A DNA stretch of 64,000 nucleotides from an uncultured Kineothrix sp. GTDB taxonomy: Bacteria; Bacillota; Clostridia; Lachnospirales; Lachnospiraceae. Numbering within the stretch: the stretch's first letter is position 1; every line of letters begins with the position of its first letter. Location: NCBI GenBank assembly GCA_910588855.1, contig CAJUSR010000007.1, forward strand, positions 107,537-171,536, written 5' to 3'. Under the pieces are notes generated by a model. The model was given only the letters and a program-made list of their open reading frames with translations. It did not search any database and was not told where the DNA came from. Shown piece by piece: positions 1-8,682 of this stretch. The translations under genes were made by a program, and so were the position numbers.

Positions 1-1107
1 CTTTTTGCAATGAATATTGCCATGATATTGAATGGTGAGGAGTTGAATTTTGTAGATGATACGGATGAAAAGGAATTTGACTTTATTGCCCCCGAAGCTG
101 AAATCCTTATAGTGGATGACAATGCGGTGAATCTGACTGTAGCGGAAGGGATTTTAGAGCCGCTGAAGATGAAGATAGATACGGTAACCAGCGGCAAGGC
201 TGCCGTAGACAAGATTTCAAAATTCCATTATGATATTATCTTTATGGATCATATGATGCCGGAACTGGACGGGGTGGAGACGACGCATATTATCAGACGT
301 TTTCATCCGGAGTATGATGATGTGCCAATTATTGCCTTGACCGCAAATGCTATGGAGGGTACGAAGGAGATGTTCTGCAGGGAAGGGATGAACGACTTTG
401 TTGCCAAACCCGTGGAACTTCGTTTGCTGGCTGCCAAGGTAAAGAAATGGCTGCCAATAGAAAAGGTACAGAAGGTTTACATAACAAAAAGTGTCGACAA
501 AGAAGAGAAAAAGCTGGATCATATTGTAGTGGGCGATTTGGATATAAAATATGCTATGGAATTTTTAATCAGTGAGGAACTGTTCTGGAAAGTTTTGAAA
601 GTGTATTACCATAGCATTGAGAAGAAGGCGAAATTAATTAAGACGATGGAAGAAGAGGGGGATTGGACAGGATATACGATAGAAGTCCATGCATTAAAAA
701 ATTCTTCCAAGCAAATCGGTGCCATGTCCTTGTCCGAGAAAGCGGCAGCCTTAGAAAAAGCAGGGAATGCAAGGGATGTATCTACAATCCATAGGTATAC
801 GGATGATATGCTGGAACAGTATCTTGGTTATCTGCCGGTGCTGGAGCCTTTCTGCGCGGATAAGGAAGAGGAATCCGAGAAGAAAGCTTTTTCAAAGGAG
901 GCTTTGCTTGAGTGCTTCCGAAAGATGAAGATGGCGGTAGAAGATTTGGATATGGACGGGATGGAGGAAGTTATTCAGGAGATGGAGCAATACCAATACG
1001 AAGGATGGAGGAAGGAATTATTCCTTCAGTTAAAGTATGCAGTGGAAGAGGTGGATGCAGACAGCTGCGAGAGTATTATGCTGGAGTGGGGGAAGAAGGC
1101 GGAGTAA
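1..1107 (+). CDS. Hybrid sensor kinase, C-terminal part (receiver + HPt), 5' partial
   Basis: The frame is open from base 1, so the gene begins before the window. Numbering from the ATG at base 10, a receiver domain covers residues 30-148, with acidic pair D36-D37, phospho-acceptor D80 in MDHMMPELDG and conserved K133. A histidine phosphotransfer domain follows at about 175-290, with the acceptor at H227 in HALKNSS. Such modules close multistep phosphorelay kinases, passing phosphate from the receiver to the HPt histidine and then to a separate regulator. The kinase core should lie upstream. No output domain is present in the visible part. The signal and target are unknown. Confidence 0.85.
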   Translation, partial: LFAMNIAMILNGEELNFVDDTDEKEFDFIAPEAEILIVDDNAVNLTVAEGILEPLKMKIDTVTSGKAAVDKISKFHYDIIFMDHMMPELDGVETTHIIRRFHPEYDDVPIIALTANAMEGTKEMFCREGMNDFVAKPVELRLLAAKVKKWLPIEKVQKVYITKSVDKEEKKLDHIVVGDLDIKYAMEFLISEELFWKVLKVYYHSIEKKAKLIKTMEEEGDWTGYTIEVHALKNSSKQIGAMSLSEKAAALEKAGNARDVSTIHRYTDDMLEQYLGYLPVLEPFCADKEEESEKKAFSKEALLECFRKMKMAVEDLDMDGMEEVIQEMEQYQYEGWRKELFLQLKYAVEEVDADSCESIMLEWGKKAE

Positions 1108-1182
1108 AAAACGGCGGGAATACGATGATTTTTATCCGTCTGATTTCCCACATGATAAGTCTTCGCGTCAGGTCTGAATTTG

Positions 1183-1212
1183 TTGCGCAAGTATGGAACA
1201 ATATGGTATAAT
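1183..1212 (+). promoter_or_regulatory. Promoter upstream of hpf
   Basis: TTGCGC at 1183-1188 and TATAAT at 1207-1212 are separated by 18 bp. The predicted transcript start is near 1219, which leaves a leader of about 90 nt before hpf. No known riboswitch was recognised in that leader. Confidence 0.55.
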
Positions 1213-1311
1213 AAGGGCAGGCATTATACCAACATTGATTTACGTTTATACGGAGAGGACAAGTTTAGAGTGTAGTGTTCACAGAATAATCCAACGAAAG
1301 GGATGAGAAAT

Positions 1312-1839
1312 ATGAAGTTTGTTATAGTAGGGAAGAATATTGAGGTTACAGAGGGGTTAAAAACGGCAGTTGAGGATAAAATCGGCAAGCTGGAAAGATA
1401 TTTTACCCAGGAAACAGAGGTACATGTTACATTAAGCGTAGAAAAAGAACGGCAGAAGATAGAAGTGACGATACCGGTGAAAGGCAATATCATCCGTTCG
1501 GAGCAGGTCAGCAACGATATGTATGTTTCTATCGACTTGGTGGAAGAGATTATTGAAAGACAGATTAAAAAGTATAAAAACAAACTGATAGACCAGAAGC
1601 AATCGGCAAGCTTTTTCAAGCAGGAGTTCATTGAAAAAGACTATATGGACGATGAAGAAGTGAAAATCATACGGACAAAGAAGTTTGACATTAAGCCCAT
1701 GTATCCGGAAGATGCATGTGTGCAGATGGAGCTTCTTGGGCATAATTTCTTTGTATTCTTCAACGCGGAGACTGAACAGGTTAACGTGGTATATAAGAGG
1801 AAAGGGAATACCTATGGCCTGATTGAGCCGGAGGTGTAG
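1312..1839 (+). CDS. hpf: Ribosome hibernation promoting factor, long form
   Basis: The 175-residue product has the two parts of long HPF. The N-terminal S30AE/RaiA domain (residues 1-100) starts MKFVIVGKNIEVTEGL and binds the decoding region of the 30S subunit. The C-terminal domain (about 115-175) contains the KPMYPEDACVQMELLGH segment that drives 100S dimerisation. I chose the ATG at 1312: the in-frame ATG at 1303 lies directly against the AAAGGG Shine-Dalgarno, while 1312 is well spaced. Long HPF silences ribosomes in stationary phase. The gene stands alone with its own promoter. Confidence 0.95.
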   Translation: MKFVIVGKNIEVTEGLKTAVEDKIGKLERYFTQETEVHVTLSVEKERQKIEVTIPVKGNIIRSEQVSNDMYVSIDLVEEIIERQIKKYKNKLIDQKQSASFFKQEFIEKDYMDDEEVKIIRTKKFDIKPMYPEDACVQMELLGHNFFVFFNAETEQVNVVYKRKGNTYGLIEPEV

Positions 1840-1937
1840 GCGGACAAGCTTGTGGGATATGTGTAGAAGTTTGTGCAAAAAGAGGATAAAACAGAGGATT
1901 TCTTGTAGCGATGAATGATTTTGCCTGCGGGTAATTA

Positions 1938-1946
1938 TGCTATAAT
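1938..1946 (+). promoter_or_regulatory. Extended -10 promoter for the ImmA operon
   Basis: TGCTATAAT is an extended -10 element (TGn plus TATAAT at 1941-1946). The -35 region is weak (ATTTTG/TTTTGC at 1918-1924). It sits about 100 bp before the ImmA gene. Confidence 0.5.
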
Positions 1947-1990
1947 TATTATGTTTTTCAACAACATTCCCAATGAGGAAAGGATGGTGG

Positions 1991-2065
1991 ATGCATAATA
2001 GCCAGAATCATTTATTTCAGCAAGAGGGCCAATTACAAAAGGATAATATATATGGACAAGCTTAA
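1991..2065 (+). CDS. Possible 24-residue leader ORF overlapping the ImmA start
   Basis: An ATG at 1991 follows a good Shine-Dalgarno (GAGGAAAGG, about 1976-1984) and opens a 24-codon frame rich in Gln and Asn, ending at 2065. It overlaps the first 14 bases of the peptidase gene in another frame, an arrangement that allows translational coupling. The peptide matches no family I recognise. ImmA/IrrE peptidases usually follow a helix-turn-helix regulator, and this frame lies where that gene is normally found, but it is far too short to be one. It could equally be chance. Confidence 0.3.
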   Translation: MHNSQNHLFQQEGQLQKDNIYGQA

Positions 2066-2645
2066 AGCACTCAATACTTATATAGAAACAACGAAAAGAG
2101 AGATATTAGAGGGAAAAAATATAAGCCCTCATACTATTTCTGAAAAAATACTCAGCATCTGGGGGGTAAAGGAGCCTCCGGTTCCGATTATAGAGATATT
2201 GAAAGCATTAGGGTTCCGGATTTTTGAACAGGAGTATAAGGAAGAGGACAGGGAACTATCCGGATTTATTGCGATTGATAATGAATATCGGGATAAATTT
2301 GGTACAGACAAAATTATTTCTTTAAATACTGCGGATAACCAAGGGCATAAACGTTTTACATTAGCCCATGAATTGAGCCATTATATTTTTGATTTTAACC
2401 CGCGGGTGATGGCGTCTTACTCAAACCCATACATAACATATGAGGCGGATAAACCGATAGAGAAGGATGCAAATAGGTTTGCAGCGAATTTGCTAATGCC
2501 TGAAAAAATTTTTATAAAAGAATATAAAAGATTGAAAGAGGAAGGTTTGGGGCTATATGACATAGTGGGAAAACTTTCGGAGGAATTTTTAGTTTCTGCC
2601 AAGGCAATTGAGAAGAGATTTGTAGAAGTGGGAATAAATGGATGA
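2052..2645 (+). CDS. ImmA/IrrE family metallo-endopeptidase
   Basis: The 197-residue protein carries the zinc motif H106-E-L-S-H110 in LAHELSHYIF. Further on is the family signature IEKDANRFAANLLMP, whose Glu is the likely third zinc ligand. Family members cleave XRE-type repressors, as ImmA does for ICEBs1 ImmR and IrrE for DdrO. No repressor gene is adjacent. The start is supported by AAAGGA 8 bp upstream. The stop overlaps the next start (ATGA at 2642), so the two genes form an operon. The substrate cannot be inferred from context. Confidence 0.85.
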   Translation: MDKLKALNTYIETTKREILEGKNISPHTISEKILSIWGVKEPPVPIIEILKALGFRIFEQEYKEEDRELSGFIAIDNEYRDKFGTDKIISLNTADNQGHKRFTLAHELSHYIFDFNPRVMASYSNPYITYEADKPIEKDANRFAANLLMPEKIFIKEYKRLKEEGLGLYDIVGKLSEEFLVSAKAIEKRFVEVGING

Positions 2646-3118
2646 CAGATGCGGAAAATACACATGATAATGAGGATAGGTATTTAAACTACCTTGAGGA
2701 ACCAGCAAATACGGATGAGATTGCAACGGACGAGATGCTGGCGGGAAATGATAAACGGCACTTGATAAGGCATAATGAAAATTACACAAAGTTGTTGTCA
2801 TGTTATGTAAATAATATTGCAAAAACCTTAAAAGCGAAATATTATTTTAAGATAATTTTTTTCGGTGTTGTTATGCTTGCCATAGTATCAGTAATTGTTA
2901 TGTTCGTATGGTCGCTGATTTGTGCATTAGAGTGTGAGGGTTTGGAAGCAGCAGTCGTAGCTGTAATCGGTTCGTTTGTTTCCATAATATCTGCAACAAT
3001 TGTTTTACCCTCCATTATAGCTAAATATCTTTTCAATTTGGATGAGGAAAAAGATGCCGTGGAAATTATAAAAGGGATGCAGGAGTTTGATAAAACAATA
3101 CGGAAGCATAATGATTAA
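2642..3118 (+). CDS. Small membrane protein of unknown function, coupled to ImmA
   Basis: This 158-residue protein has an acidic, charged N-terminus (about 1-70), two hydrophobic helices (about 72-95 and 100-125) and a short charged tail. I recognise no family. It overlaps the ImmA stop by 4 bp and precedes a clear terminator, so it is co-transcribed only with the peptidase. Anchoring or being regulated by the peptidase is an inference from this pairing alone. Confidence 0.65.
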   Translation: MTDAENTHDNEDRYLNYLEEPANTDEIATDEMLAGNDKRHLIRHNENYTKLLSCYVNNIAKTLKAKYYFKIIFFGVVMLAIVSVIVMFVWSLICALECEGLEAAVVAVIGSFVSIISATIVLPSIIAKYLFNLDEEKDAVEIIKGMQEFDKTIRKHND

Positions 3119-3159
3119 GGCATTATTTTATAAGGGTTAATTATAATAAAAAAAGAGAT

Positions 3160-3189
3160 AGATGCGTGGCATGGCTGCGCATCTTTTTT
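3160..3189 (+). terminator. Rho-independent terminator after the ImmA operon
   Basis: AGATGCG (3160-3166) pairs with CGCATCT (3178-3184), followed by a run of T to 3189. It ends the ImmA/membrane-protein transcript. It also shows that the ATG at 3162 is not the start of the M23 gene. Confidence 0.75.
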
Positions 3190-3224
3190 CATATATTGCT
3201 ATGAGATATGTAGGATGGTGGAAA

Positions 3225-4313
3225 ATGCAATATCTGAAAAGAATAAAAAAGGCTATATTGATAGAAGGAATACTTTTGGCATCATTGTGCAGCGTATTCA
3301 TGATGGGGGCGCTGAAGGGGAACAGGACGGGAACACAGCCGCAGGCGGTGGAGGTTGGCTCGGTCGGGGAGAAAGAATATATCAAATGGGTGGATTTTAA
3401 TGTTTCTTATGAAGCGTTGTGCGAAGCCTATAAGTGGGATGTGGAGACTTATGAAGAAGCCCAGGCGGATAAAAATATTGCGCATGTAAACTGGATACAA
3501 TTGCTTGCCTATGTAGGGGCGAAACATGGAGGGAACTTCCCTTCCGGCACGGTATCAGAAATTGCGAAGACGGCAAAAAAAGTAAAAACAAATGAAATAA
3601 CGATGGCAGAGCTTGTCAGGGATATGAAGTATTATGCCTATTATCTGGAAGCGTATGAGGCTGTTTTGGGCGGCTTTGTAGGGGAGTATGAGATACAGAA
3701 AAAGAGGGAGGACGGAAAGGCGGAGTGGGAGAAATGTTATGGGCTGAAGGCTTTTTCGCCTATTGCAAAAGGGTTTGAATACAGCGATTATGATGATTTC
3801 GGTGCATCCAGAAGCTACGGTTATTCCAGGCCGCATTTGGGGCATGACATGATGGGGCAGGTAGGCACACCCGTGGTGGCGATTGAGTCCGGCTATGTGG
3901 AAGCGATTGGGTGGAACCAATATGGGGGCTGGCGTCTGGGCATCCGCAGTTTCGATGGGAAAAGGTATTATTATTATGCCCATTTACGGCAGAATTTCCC
4001 ATATTGCAAAGATTTGGAAGAGGGAAGCGTAGTGACGGCAGGGCAGGTCATCGGTTATATGGGGCATACCGGCTACAGCAAAACGGAAAATGTGAACAAC
4101 ATAAAAGTAGTCCATCTCCATTGGGGATTGCAGCTTATTTTTGATGAGTCGCAGAAAGAGGGAAACAATGAGATATGGATTGATTGTTATGATTTGAGCC
4201 GGTTCCTTTATAAGAACCGTTCGGAAACAGTAAAGAATGAGGAGACAAAAGAATGGTACCGCGTTTATGATATGAAGGACCCGGCGGTGGAGAAATATTT
4301 GAGAAGTAAATAG
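3225..4313 (+). CDS. M23 family peptidoglycan endopeptidase, membrane-anchored
   Basis: The 362-residue product starts at ATG 3225, preceded by AGGATGGTGG. Upstream in-frame ATGs fall in or just after a terminator hairpin. An N-terminal hydrophobic segment (about 10-28) is a signal or anchor. The C-terminal lysostaphin-like domain has the first zinc motif H204-L-G-H-D208 and the second motif H297-L-H299, as expected for an active M23 zinc peptidase. The central region is predicted helical and unrecognised. Such enzymes cut peptide cross-links during growth or sporulation. It is a single-gene unit. Confidence 0.88.
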   Translation: MQYLKRIKKAILIEGILLASLCSVFMMGALKGNRTGTQPQAVEVGSVGEKEYIKWVDFNVSYEALCEAYKWDVETYEEAQADKNIAHVNWIQLLAYVGAKHGGNFPSGTVSEIAKTAKKVKTNEITMAELVRDMKYYAYYLEAYEAVLGGFVGEYEIQKKREDGKAEWEKCYGLKAFSPIAKGFEYSDYDDFGASRSYGYSRPHLGHDMMGQVGTPVVAIESGYVEAIGWNQYGGWRLGIRSFDGKRYYYYAHLRQNFPYCKDLEEGSVVTAGQVIGYMGHTGYSKTENVNNIKVVHLHWGLQLIFDESQKEGNNEIWIDCYDLSRFLYKNRSETVKNEETKEWYRVYDMKDPAVEKYLRSK

Positions 4314-4336
4314 GCGGAACCAAAACAAACCTTGTT

Positions 4337-4365
4337 TTGACATTAGAGGATTCTTATGCTATGCT
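4337..4365 (+). promoter_or_regulatory. Strong promoter with transcript start at the regulator's ATG
   Basis: TTGACA (4337-4342), a 17-bp spacer, then an extended -10 TGC-TATGCT (TATGCT at 4360-4365). The expected start is about 7 bp downstream, at 4371-4373, which coincides with the ATG at 4372. No Shine-Dalgarno lies before that ATG. Confidence 0.65.
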
Positions 4366-4371
4366 TGACAG

Positions 4372-5106
4372 ATGAAAATAGTAATTTGTGATGACAGTAT
4401 AGAAGACTTGATAAAAATTGAAAAGCTTTTACGCAAATATATGGGTTCTTACACGAATACCGAAATCGAGGTAGAGAAGTATTCCAATCCATCCCAATTA
4501 TACAATAAGATATGCGGGAAGGAATTGGCGGATATTTATATTCTGGATATGCTAATGGATGAAAAATCGGGAATTGACATCGGCAACAGGATTAGAAAAG
4601 CTGATAGTAAAAACGTAATCATTTATGTTACTTCTTCCGATGAGTTTGCATTGGATGCGTATCGTGTACAAGCTGCAAGATATTTGCTGAAACCGATTAA
4701 AGAAGAGGAATTTTTTGAAGCTTTGGACTATGCTTTGGCTAGTACGGAGATAAAAAACGGGCCTCTTTATTTAGTAAAAACAAAAGGCGGATTTGTATCC
4801 ATACCTTATTCTAAAATAGAATATATCGAAAATGCGTCAAGAGTATTGGACATTCATTTGACGGACGGGGAAAATATAAAAAGTATTTTTATCAGGAAAT
4901 CTTTTGACACGGAGATAGAAGAATTGCTGAATGATAAAAGCTTTCTTCAAGTCCATAAATCTTTTGTAATTAATTTAAAACATGTCAAAAGACTGACGAT
5001 GAATAATGTTGTTATGGAAAGCGGCAAAAGTATTCCTGTCAGCAAGGCAAGAAGCGCAGGGGCAAAAAAAGAGTATCTTATATTTGCTTCCGAACAGTAT
5101 AGGTAG
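4372..5106 (+). CDS. LytTR-family response regulator (AgrA/VirR type)
   Basis: The 244-residue protein has a receiver domain (about 1-120; D7-D8, phospho-acceptor D59 in ILDMLMDE, conserved Lys in LLKPIKEEEF). A LytTR DNA-binding domain follows (about 140-240; VKTKGGFVSIPYSKIEYIEN, then VHKSFVINL). LytTR regulators bind paired direct repeats and often serve peptide quorum sensing. The start is fixed by homology to the receiver N-terminus although no ribosome site precedes it. The cognate kinase follows 8 bp later. No AgrB or AgrD peptide gene is seen nearby. Confidence 0.92.
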   Translation: MKIVICDDSIEDLIKIEKLLRKYMGSYTNTEIEVEKYSNPSQLYNKICGKELADIYILDMLMDEKSGIDIGNRIRKADSKNVIIYVTSSDEFALDAYRVQAARYLLKPIKEEEFFEALDYALASTEIKNGPLYLVKTKGGFVSIPYSKIEYIENASRVLDIHLTDGENIKSIFIRKSFDTEIEELLNDKSFLQVHKSFVINLKHVKRLTMNNVVMESGKSIPVSKARSAGAKKEYLIFASEQYR

Positions 5107-5114
5107 GGTCGGGT

Positions 5115-6407
5115 ATGGACTATTTTAGAAGTTCTTATTATGCAATCAGCCATATATTTTTAATGTTGTTTATCTATTTATTTGTGACACACCGCTATTC
5201 TAAAGAAAAAACGATAGGAATTTGTTTTTCTTCTTTTTTCGTATTGACCATATCCGATTGCCTGAAATTGAATATGTTTCCGGACAGCGATATATGTTAT
5301 GTTGTAGTGACTATATTGCAAATATTTGTAACTCAGTTTACCGGAATCTATATATCGGATACAAGGGATAGCAGAGCTTTGTTTATGGGTTTGACTGCAT
5401 CCAATTATGTCATAGCCGGCAGTTTAGCCGCATCTATTTTGCATATTTATACGGAAAGCATATTTTTTTCCCTTGTGGGAAGCTTTTTTATCCACGCCTC
5501 CATTTTGCTGTTCCTTTATTTTAAAATCAGGGAGACATGGCTGGAATGCTATGAAAAGGAACTGGTGAAAGATTGGTGGGGGCTGTGCCTGATTCCGGTT
5601 TTCTTTTATTGCGGTTTTTGTTTCCTCGCATTTTTTCCTTATACACTGTATGATAACCCTCATAATATATATGGGACTACAATGTTTATTATTACTATGT
5701 TCGCTTCCTATGTGGCAGTGTTCCAGTATGTGAAAAGCGAATCTGACCGGATAAGGATTAATTGGGAGAACGTATTATTTGAGACTTATATTAAGGGGCT
5801 TGAGAGCCAGTATTGTCTGGTGGAGCAGGCTGAGAAGAATTTGAAAATCTTACGGCATGATATGAGGCATTATTCTAATATGATTGATGCATTTTTGGAA
5901 CAGGGGGAATATGATGAGATTAAAAGGGTGACAGAGTACATAAACGGGGTGACGGAAGACAATAAAGTGGTTAAATATTGCGAAAATATCGTTATCCATT
6001 CTATCCTTTCCCGAATGATAGAAAAGGCCTCTTCTTTGGGGGTAGATATCCGTTTAGATGCTGTGGTCCTGAAAGACGTGCCGGTGAACGATTATGAATT
6101 GGCGGCAGTAATTGCAAATTTGCTGGAAAATGCATTGATTGGTGTGAAAGATTTGGACGAAAAGGGGAGACGGTATATTGACGCGAAGATTCAGTGTACA
6201 CAGGAGCATTTATTGATACAAATAAAAAACGAATGCGAAAAAGATGTCATATTCGATTCCCAAACAGGGCTTCCGAAAAGCAATATGGGAAACGGGCATG
6301 GGCTGGGAATGCAGAGTATATCTGCTTTTTCGGATAAAATAGGGGGAAATGTGGGCTGTTTTTGCAAAGAGGGGGTTTTCAATATTATTATATTTGCGAA
6401 ATTTTAG
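5115..6407 (+). CDS. Polytopic sensor histidine kinase, GHKL type (AgrC-like)
   Basis: The 430-residue protein has about six membrane helices in residues 10-200 and a linker helix. A HisKA_7/SPOB-like dimerisation segment follows, with H248 in LRHDMRHYSN, then a GHKL ATPase with N-box NLLENALIGV and G-box GNGHGLGMQS. This is the AgrC/ComD/VirS layout for sensing extracellular peptides. It follows the LytTR regulator within 8 bp, so they are a cognate pair. The final residues resemble those of other family members, so it is full length. The ligand is unknown. Confidence 0.9.
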   Translation: MDYFRSSYYAISHIFLMLFIYLFVTHRYSKEKTIGICFSSFFVLTISDCLKLNMFPDSDICYVVVTILQIFVTQFTGIYISDTRDSRALFMGLTASNYVIAGSLAASILHIYTESIFFSLVGSFFIHASILLFLYFKIRETWLECYEKELVKDWWGLCLIPVFFYCGFCFLAFFPYTLYDNPHNIYGTTMFIITMFASYVAVFQYVKSESDRIRINWENVLFETYIKGLESQYCLVEQAEKNLKILRHDMRHYSNMIDAFLEQGEYDEIKRVTEYINGVTEDNKVVKYCENIVIHSILSRMIEKASSLGVDIRLDAVVLKDVPVNDYELAAVIANLLENALIGVKDLDEKGRRYIDAKIQCTQEHLLIQIKNECEKDVIFDSQTGLPKSNMGNGHGLGMQSISAFSDKIGGNVGCFCKEGVFNIIIFAKF

Positions 6408-6496
6408 GCTGTTTTGCGAAAAAACAGGAGGTATGAAAGGCGGGGGAAGCAGTATAATTAAAAAAATACTATGATACGGGCACAGAGGGGACTTTC

Positions 6497-8428
6497 ATGC
6501 AGAAAACCTTTATGAAATATACTTTTTTAATTATAACATCCGCTATTTTCCTAATACTTATTATTCATTTCCGGTTTAGCGAAAATATGCTTGAGGAGCA
6601 GCAATACGGCACCTTTTATGCAAAAACGGAACAAATGATACATACCCTGGAAACCAATCAGGAAGAGCTGCAGCAGTTAAACGAGAGTCTGGATGAAGAC
6701 TATCTTACTAGAGCCAGAGCGGCAGCATATGTGTTGGACAGGGAAGGAGGCTCTTCGATGGATGTGTGGCAGATGCAATATCTGGCAAGGCTTTTGAATG
6801 TGGATGAACTGCATGTCATTGATGAGAATGGGATTATTGTTTCGGGCTCTATTTCAAAATATGTGGGGATTGATATGGATGACCATGAGCAGACGCGTGC
6901 TTTTTTGACTCTTTTGGAAAGCGGCGACAACGCTTATCTGATTCAGGAAGCACAGCCGAATGCGGCAGAAAACAGGATAATGAAGTATGTAGGCGTTGCG
7001 AGGAAACGCCGGAGGGGGATTGTACAGGTGGGGTTTAAACCTACCAGACAGATGGAGGCCATATCAAGGAATACTTATGATTATATTTTTTCAAGGTTCC
7101 CTACGGATATCGGAGAGGAACTTTTTGTGGTCGATGCTTCCACCGGAGAAGTCCTTGGCCATTCTGACGGCATGGGCAAAGATTTCCATGAGGACTGCTA
7201 TCAATTGGAACAGCTCAATGATTGCGAAGGCGGAGCGTACATAAAAGGGGAAGAAGGGGAAACAATGTATGTAGTGAGCCGGAAATACGAGGATGTCTTA
7301 CTATGTGCGCTGCTTCCCCAAAGTATTCTTTTCCGAAGGATATGGAAACATATTCTGGCTATTTCGGCCTATTTGTTTTTTGTCGAGGCGGCGGTCATGC
7401 TGCTCTTAAATTATCTTGTTAAACAAAAAGTGATTGACGGGATTCATCATATTATCGGAAACCTTACTTCGATTACGAATGGAAACTTTGACACAATCGT
7501 AAAGGTAGGTGGAAACAGGGAATTTGAAGAATTAAGCACTGGCATTAATACGATGGTAAAGAGTATTGTCAATCTTTCAGACCGTATTTCTGCGATTATA
7601 GAAATCAGCGGTATCCCTTTGGCAGCCTTTGAGTACGAGCGGGGAATGAATCATGTTTTTACTACCTCAGGTCTTGGCGAATTATTGGATATACCCGCGG
7701 CAAAGGCTGCCAAACTTTATAAAAACTCTACGCTTTTCGGGCAATATATGAGGGAAGTTACGGAAGAGCCGATAGAAGGGGAAGAAGATATTTTTCAAAT
7801 TAATGAAGGGAAGTATGTCCGTATCCATATGTCGAAGTCAGAGGAGGGATATCTTGGCATTGTGACCGATACCACAAAGGATATGCTGCAGAAAAGACAG
7901 ATGCAATACGAGAATACGCACGATGCACTGACAGGGCTGTGCAAGTTTGGCTATTTCAAGCAGCTTGCGGAGGGGATACTGCATAAGCTGCCACATGGGG
8001 AAGTATGTGCGTTTGTTATGCTTGATTTGGATTATTTTAAACCAATCAACGATACCTTTGGCCATGATGCCGGTGACCGGTACCTTCAGGGTTTTTCGGG
8101 GATTATGCAATCCATGCCTGAGGAGCATTTTTTATGCGCAAGGCGTTCCGGGGATGAATTTTGTATGATGATTTATGGCTGTGAAGATAAAGCGGGGATT
8201 CTTGGATATCTGGATATGTTTTATAAGGAACTTGGGGAAACCGATATATGCCTTTCGGATACGGAGTCCAGGAAGATAAGCGCTTCTGCAGGCTTTGTGT
8301 GGACGGATGATGCAAAAGGCAATGTATCCGAATTGTTAAGTCATGCGGACGAAGCGCTTTACGAGATGAAAAAGGATACGAAAGGGTATTATGTGGAATA
8401 TCAATTGAAAAATCATCCTGATTGTTAA
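6497..8428 (+). CDS. Membrane diguanylate cyclase with extracellular sensor
   Basis: The 643-residue protein has an N-terminal helix (about 8-28), an extracellular Cache-like region (about 30-275), a second helix (about 280-305), a HAMP-like linker and a PAS-like segment. A C-terminal GGDEF domain covers about 470-635. The active-site motif is R549-R-S-G-D-E-F555, so the first Gly is Ser, a change tolerated in active cyclases. The inhibitory RxxD site usually just upstream is absent. It should make cyclic di-GMP in response to an external ligand. The start follows AGAGGGG. No effector or riboswitch was noticed nearby. Confidence 0.88.
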   Translation: MQKTFMKYTFLIITSAIFLILIIHFRFSENMLEEQQYGTFYAKTEQMIHTLETNQEELQQLNESLDEDYLTRARAAAYVLDREGGSSMDVWQMQYLARLLNVDELHVIDENGIIVSGSISKYVGIDMDDHEQTRAFLTLLESGDNAYLIQEAQPNAAENRIMKYVGVARKRRRGIVQVGFKPTRQMEAISRNTYDYIFSRFPTDIGEELFVVDASTGEVLGHSDGMGKDFHEDCYQLEQLNDCEGGAYIKGEEGETMYVVSRKYEDVLLCALLPQSILFRRIWKHILAISAYLFFVEAAVMLLLNYLVKQKVIDGIHHIIGNLTSITNGNFDTIVKVGGNREFEELSTGINTMVKSIVNLSDRISAIIEISGIPLAAFEYERGMNHVFTTSGLGELLDIPAAKAAKLYKNSTLFGQYMREVTEEPIEGEEDIFQINEGKYVRIHMSKSEEGYLGIVTDTTKDMLQKRQMQYENTHDALTGLCKFGYFKQLAEGILHKLPHGEVCAFVMLDLDYFKPINDTFGHDAGDRYLQGFSGIMQSMPEEHFLCARRSGDEFCMMIYGCEDKAGILGYLDMFYKELGETDICLSDTESRKISASAGFVWTDDAKGNVSELLSHADEALYEMKKDTKGYYVEYQLKNHPDC

Positions 8429-8576
8429 TTTTTCAACCTGCAATTTGAACCGGAACTGCAAAGATGCCCTCATCGCAATAAGTTGTTGTGATATAGAATA
8501 AAAACTAATATAAAATAAGAGCTAGCATAAAAATAAAAGTGCGGGTGGGGGAACCTATCTGTTATCCTTAATAAGG

Positions 8577-8620
8577 AATCAGGGGAATCGTCTGAAAAAG
8601 AAGGATTCCCCTGATTTTCT
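8577..8620 (+). terminator. Terminator downstream of the diguanylate cyclase
   Basis: A 13-bp stem pairs AATCAGGGGAATC (8577-8589) with GATTCCCCTGATT (8604-8616), followed by a short T stretch. Confidence 0.65.
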
Positions 8621-8638
8621 GTTATACGGTAAAATAGG

Positions 8639-8672
8639 AACAATTCAAACATTGTTTGAGTAGTTCTTTTTT
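8639..8672 (+). terminator. Second terminator with long T tract
   Basis: GAAC plus TCAAACA pair with TGTTTGA plus GTTC, followed by eight T residues. Together with the previous hairpin this insulates the recombinase region. Confidence 0.6.
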
Positions 8673-8682
8673 TTACCTTATA

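Noticed and set aside
3162-3224. Longer N-terminus for the M23 peptidase
   Set aside because: The upstream ATG is inside the stem of a terminator; ATG 3225 has the good ribosome site and a normal anchor sequence.
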